Origin: Baylisascaris procyonis
Taxonomy: Eukaryota; Nematoda; Chromadorea; Rhabditida; Ascarididae
DNA length: 64,000 nt
Reading direction: 5' to 3'
Assembly: GCA_037389465.1 (NCBI GenBank)
Contig: JAZARR010000260.1
Span: forward strand, 2,614,501-2,678,500
Part shown: piece by piece, positions 62,501 to 64,000 of the stretch
How positions within the stretch are numbered: position 1 is the first letter of the stretch
Layout: each line of letters begins with the position of its first letter
Translations under genes and position numbers: made by a program
The notes under the pieces: generated by a model
The model's database searches: none
Told to the model about the DNA's origin: nothing
The model's input: only the letters and a program-made list of their open reading frames with translations

Positions 62501-64000
62501 TAGGCTTAGGCATAGGCTTGGGCTTAGGCTTAGGCTTAGGCTCAGACTTAGGCTTAGGCTTAGGCTTAGGCTTAGGCTTAGATTTAGGCTTAGGCTTAGG
62601 CTTGGGCTCAGGCTTGGGCTTAGGCTTAGGCTGAGATTTAGGCTTATTCTTAAGGTTAGGCTTAGGCTCAGGCTTAGGCTTAGGCTTAGGCTTAGGCTTA
62701 GGCTTAGGCTTAGGCTTAGGCTTAGACTCAGGCTTAGGCTTGGGCTTAGGCTTAGGCTTAGGCTTAGGCTTAAGGTTAGGCTTAGGCTTAGGCTTAGGCT
62801 TAGGCTTAGGCTTAGGCTTAAGGTTAGGCTTAGGCTTAGGCTTAGGCTTAGGCTTAGGCTTAGGCTTAGGCTTGGGCTTAGGCTCAGGCTTAGGCTCAGG
62901 CTTAAGGTTAGGCTTAGGCTTAGGCTTAGGCTTAGGCTTAGGCTTATCTTAGGCTTAGGCTTAGGCTTAAGGTCAGGCTTAGGCTTAAGGTTAAGCTTAG
63001 GCTTAGGCTTAGGCTTAGGCTTAGGCTTAAGGTTAGGCTTAGGCTTAGGCTTAGGCTTAGGCTTAGGCTTAGGCTTAGACTCAGGCTTAGGCTTGGGCTT
63101 AGGCTTAGGCTTAGGCTTAGGCTTAAGGTTAGGCTTAGGCTTAGGCTTAGGCTTAGGCTTAGGCTTAGGCTTAAGGTTAGGCTTAGGCTTAGGCTTAGGC
63201 TTAGGCTTAGGCTTAGGCTTAGGCTTGGGCTTAGGCTCAGGCTTAGGCTCAGGCTTAAGGTTAGGCTTAGGCTTAGGCTTAGGCTTAGGCTTAGGCTTAT
63301 CTTAGGCTTAGGCTTAGGCTTAAGGTCAGGCTTAGGCTTAAGGTTAAGCTTAGGCTTAGGCTTAGGCTTAGGCTTAGGCTTAAGGTTAGGCTTAGGCTTA
63401 GGCTTAGGCTTAGGCTTAGGCTTAGGCTCAGACTTAGGCTTAGGCTTAGGCTTAGGCTTAGGCTTAGATTTAGGCTTAGGCTTAGGCTTGGGCTTAGGCT
63501 TGGGCTTAGGCTTAGGCTGAGATTTAGGCTTATTCTTAAGGTTAGGCTTAGGCTCAGGCTTAGGCTTAGGCTTAGGCTTAGGCTTAGGCTTAGGCTTAGG
63601 CTTAGGCTTAGGCTTAGGCTTAGACTCAGGCTTAGGCTTGGGCTTAGGCTTAGGCTTAGGCTTAGGCTTAAGGTTAGGCTTAGGCTTAGGCTTAGGCTTA
63701 GGCTTAGGCTTAGGCTTAAGGTTAGGCTTAGGCTTAGGCTTAGGCTTAGGCTTAGGCTTAGGCTTAGGCTTGGGCTTAGGCTCAGGCTTAGGCTCAGGCT
63801 TAAGGTTAGGCTTAGGCTTAGGCTTAGGCTTAGGCTTAGGCTTATCTTAGGCTTAGGCTTAGGCTTAAGGTCAGGCTTAGGCTTAAGGTTAAGCTTAGGC
63901 TTAGGCTTAGGCTTAGGCTTAGGCTTAAGGTTAGGCTTAGGCTTAGGCTTAGGCTTAGGCTTAGGCTTAGGCTTAGGCTTAGGCTTAGGCTTAGGCTTAG
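59580..64000 (+). repeat. Multiple higher-order copies, 353 bp and larger, in the distal array
   Basis: A block beginning near GACTCAGGCTTAGGCTTGGG and ending at TTATCTTAGG gives identical translated frames starting at 62740, 63093 and 63638, that is, spacings of 353 and 545 bp. The rare string GGCTGAGATTTAGGCTTATT recurs at about 59589, 60293, 61264, 61889, 62629 and 63516. The irregular spacing of otherwise matching blocks points to repeated unequal exchange or copy-paste within the array. Confidence 0.75.

Larger units (their letters stand above)
54328..64000 (+). repeat. Telomeric TTAGGC array, degenerate, to window edge
   Basis: About 9.7 kb of TTAGGC, the nematode telomere repeat, with the G-rich strand 5'->3' toward the right as expected at a right chromosome end. 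Many hexamers are variants: TTAAGG very often, and TTGGGC, TCAGGC, TTAGAC, TTAGAT, TTAGCC and TGAGAT less so. Substitutions dominate, and the 6-bp period is broken only by rare single-base losses (for example TTAGG near 56557 and TTATC near 59904). All long (Leu-Gly)n, (Pro-Lys)n and (Ser-Leu)n frames here are products of the period and not genes. The array has no end inside the window. Confidence 0.97.

Noticed and set aside
54321..63850. Very long open frames of Leu-Gly, Pro-Lys or Ser-Leu repeats on both strands, up to 524 codons
   Set aside because: They arise because a 6-bp telomere repeat contains no stop in these frames. They have no non-repeat domain, splice sites or gene context.
54328..64000. 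Reading the array as an interstitial rather than terminal telomere
   Set aside because: The orientation is right for a chromosome end and the array continues to the window edge. I cannot see beyond 64000, so this is strongly disfavoured but not fully excluded.

Overview
The window is the end of a nematode chromosome. The last ~9.7 kb is an array of TTAGGC, the nematode telomere hexamer, with the G-rich strand running 5'->3' toward the right edge, which is the correct orientation for a right-hand end. The other evidence agrees: intron-rich genes with short GT-AG introns, acceptors directly upstream of start codons that suit trans-splicing, a nematode cuticle collagen, and a nematode-type nicotinic receptor subunit. 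I cannot name the genus from the sequence alone.

Layout, left to right. 870-2328 (+): a small membrane protein with about four membrane segments. 2.3-6.8 kb: AT-rich sequence with no gene, holding a 21-bp tandem repeat. 6822-16457 (+): a complete 13-exon SUV39-type histone H3K9 methyltransferase with chromodomain, pre-SET, SET and post-SET; all exon phases agree and give 684 residues. 18431-32466 (-): a 15-16 exon coiled-coil protein of about 690 residues. One of its introns carries a copy of the same dispersed repeat that lies beside the telomere. 34152-37563 (-): a complete 5-exon cuticle collagen of 302 residues. 37.6-46.9 kb: a gene-poor stretch with a 141-bp triplication, a near-perfect 26-bp-arm hairpin and a (TA)n tract. 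46898-52500 (+): an alpha-type Cys-loop acetylcholine receptor subunit of the general DEG-3 kind. Its extracellular domain and M1-M3 are present, but the signal-peptide start exon and M4 were not found.

From 52.6 kb the sequence becomes subtelomere: a 29-bp tandem array, a GC-rich ~50-bp tandem array, a ~750-bp dispersed repeat, and then the telomeric array. That array begins abruptly inside the dispersed repeat, at a position where the intronic copy simply continues. This looks like a broken end capped by new telomere. The array is degenerate but keeps its 6-bp period and contains larger segmental duplications.

The genes do not form a pathway. They are a chromatin modifier, a structural coiled-coil protein, a cuticle component and a neurotransmitter receptor that sit together near a telomere. 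The main points of interest are the repeat-telomere junction, the truncated receptor beside it, and the complete SUV39-type enzyme with a long N-terminal extension and an altered catalytic motif.
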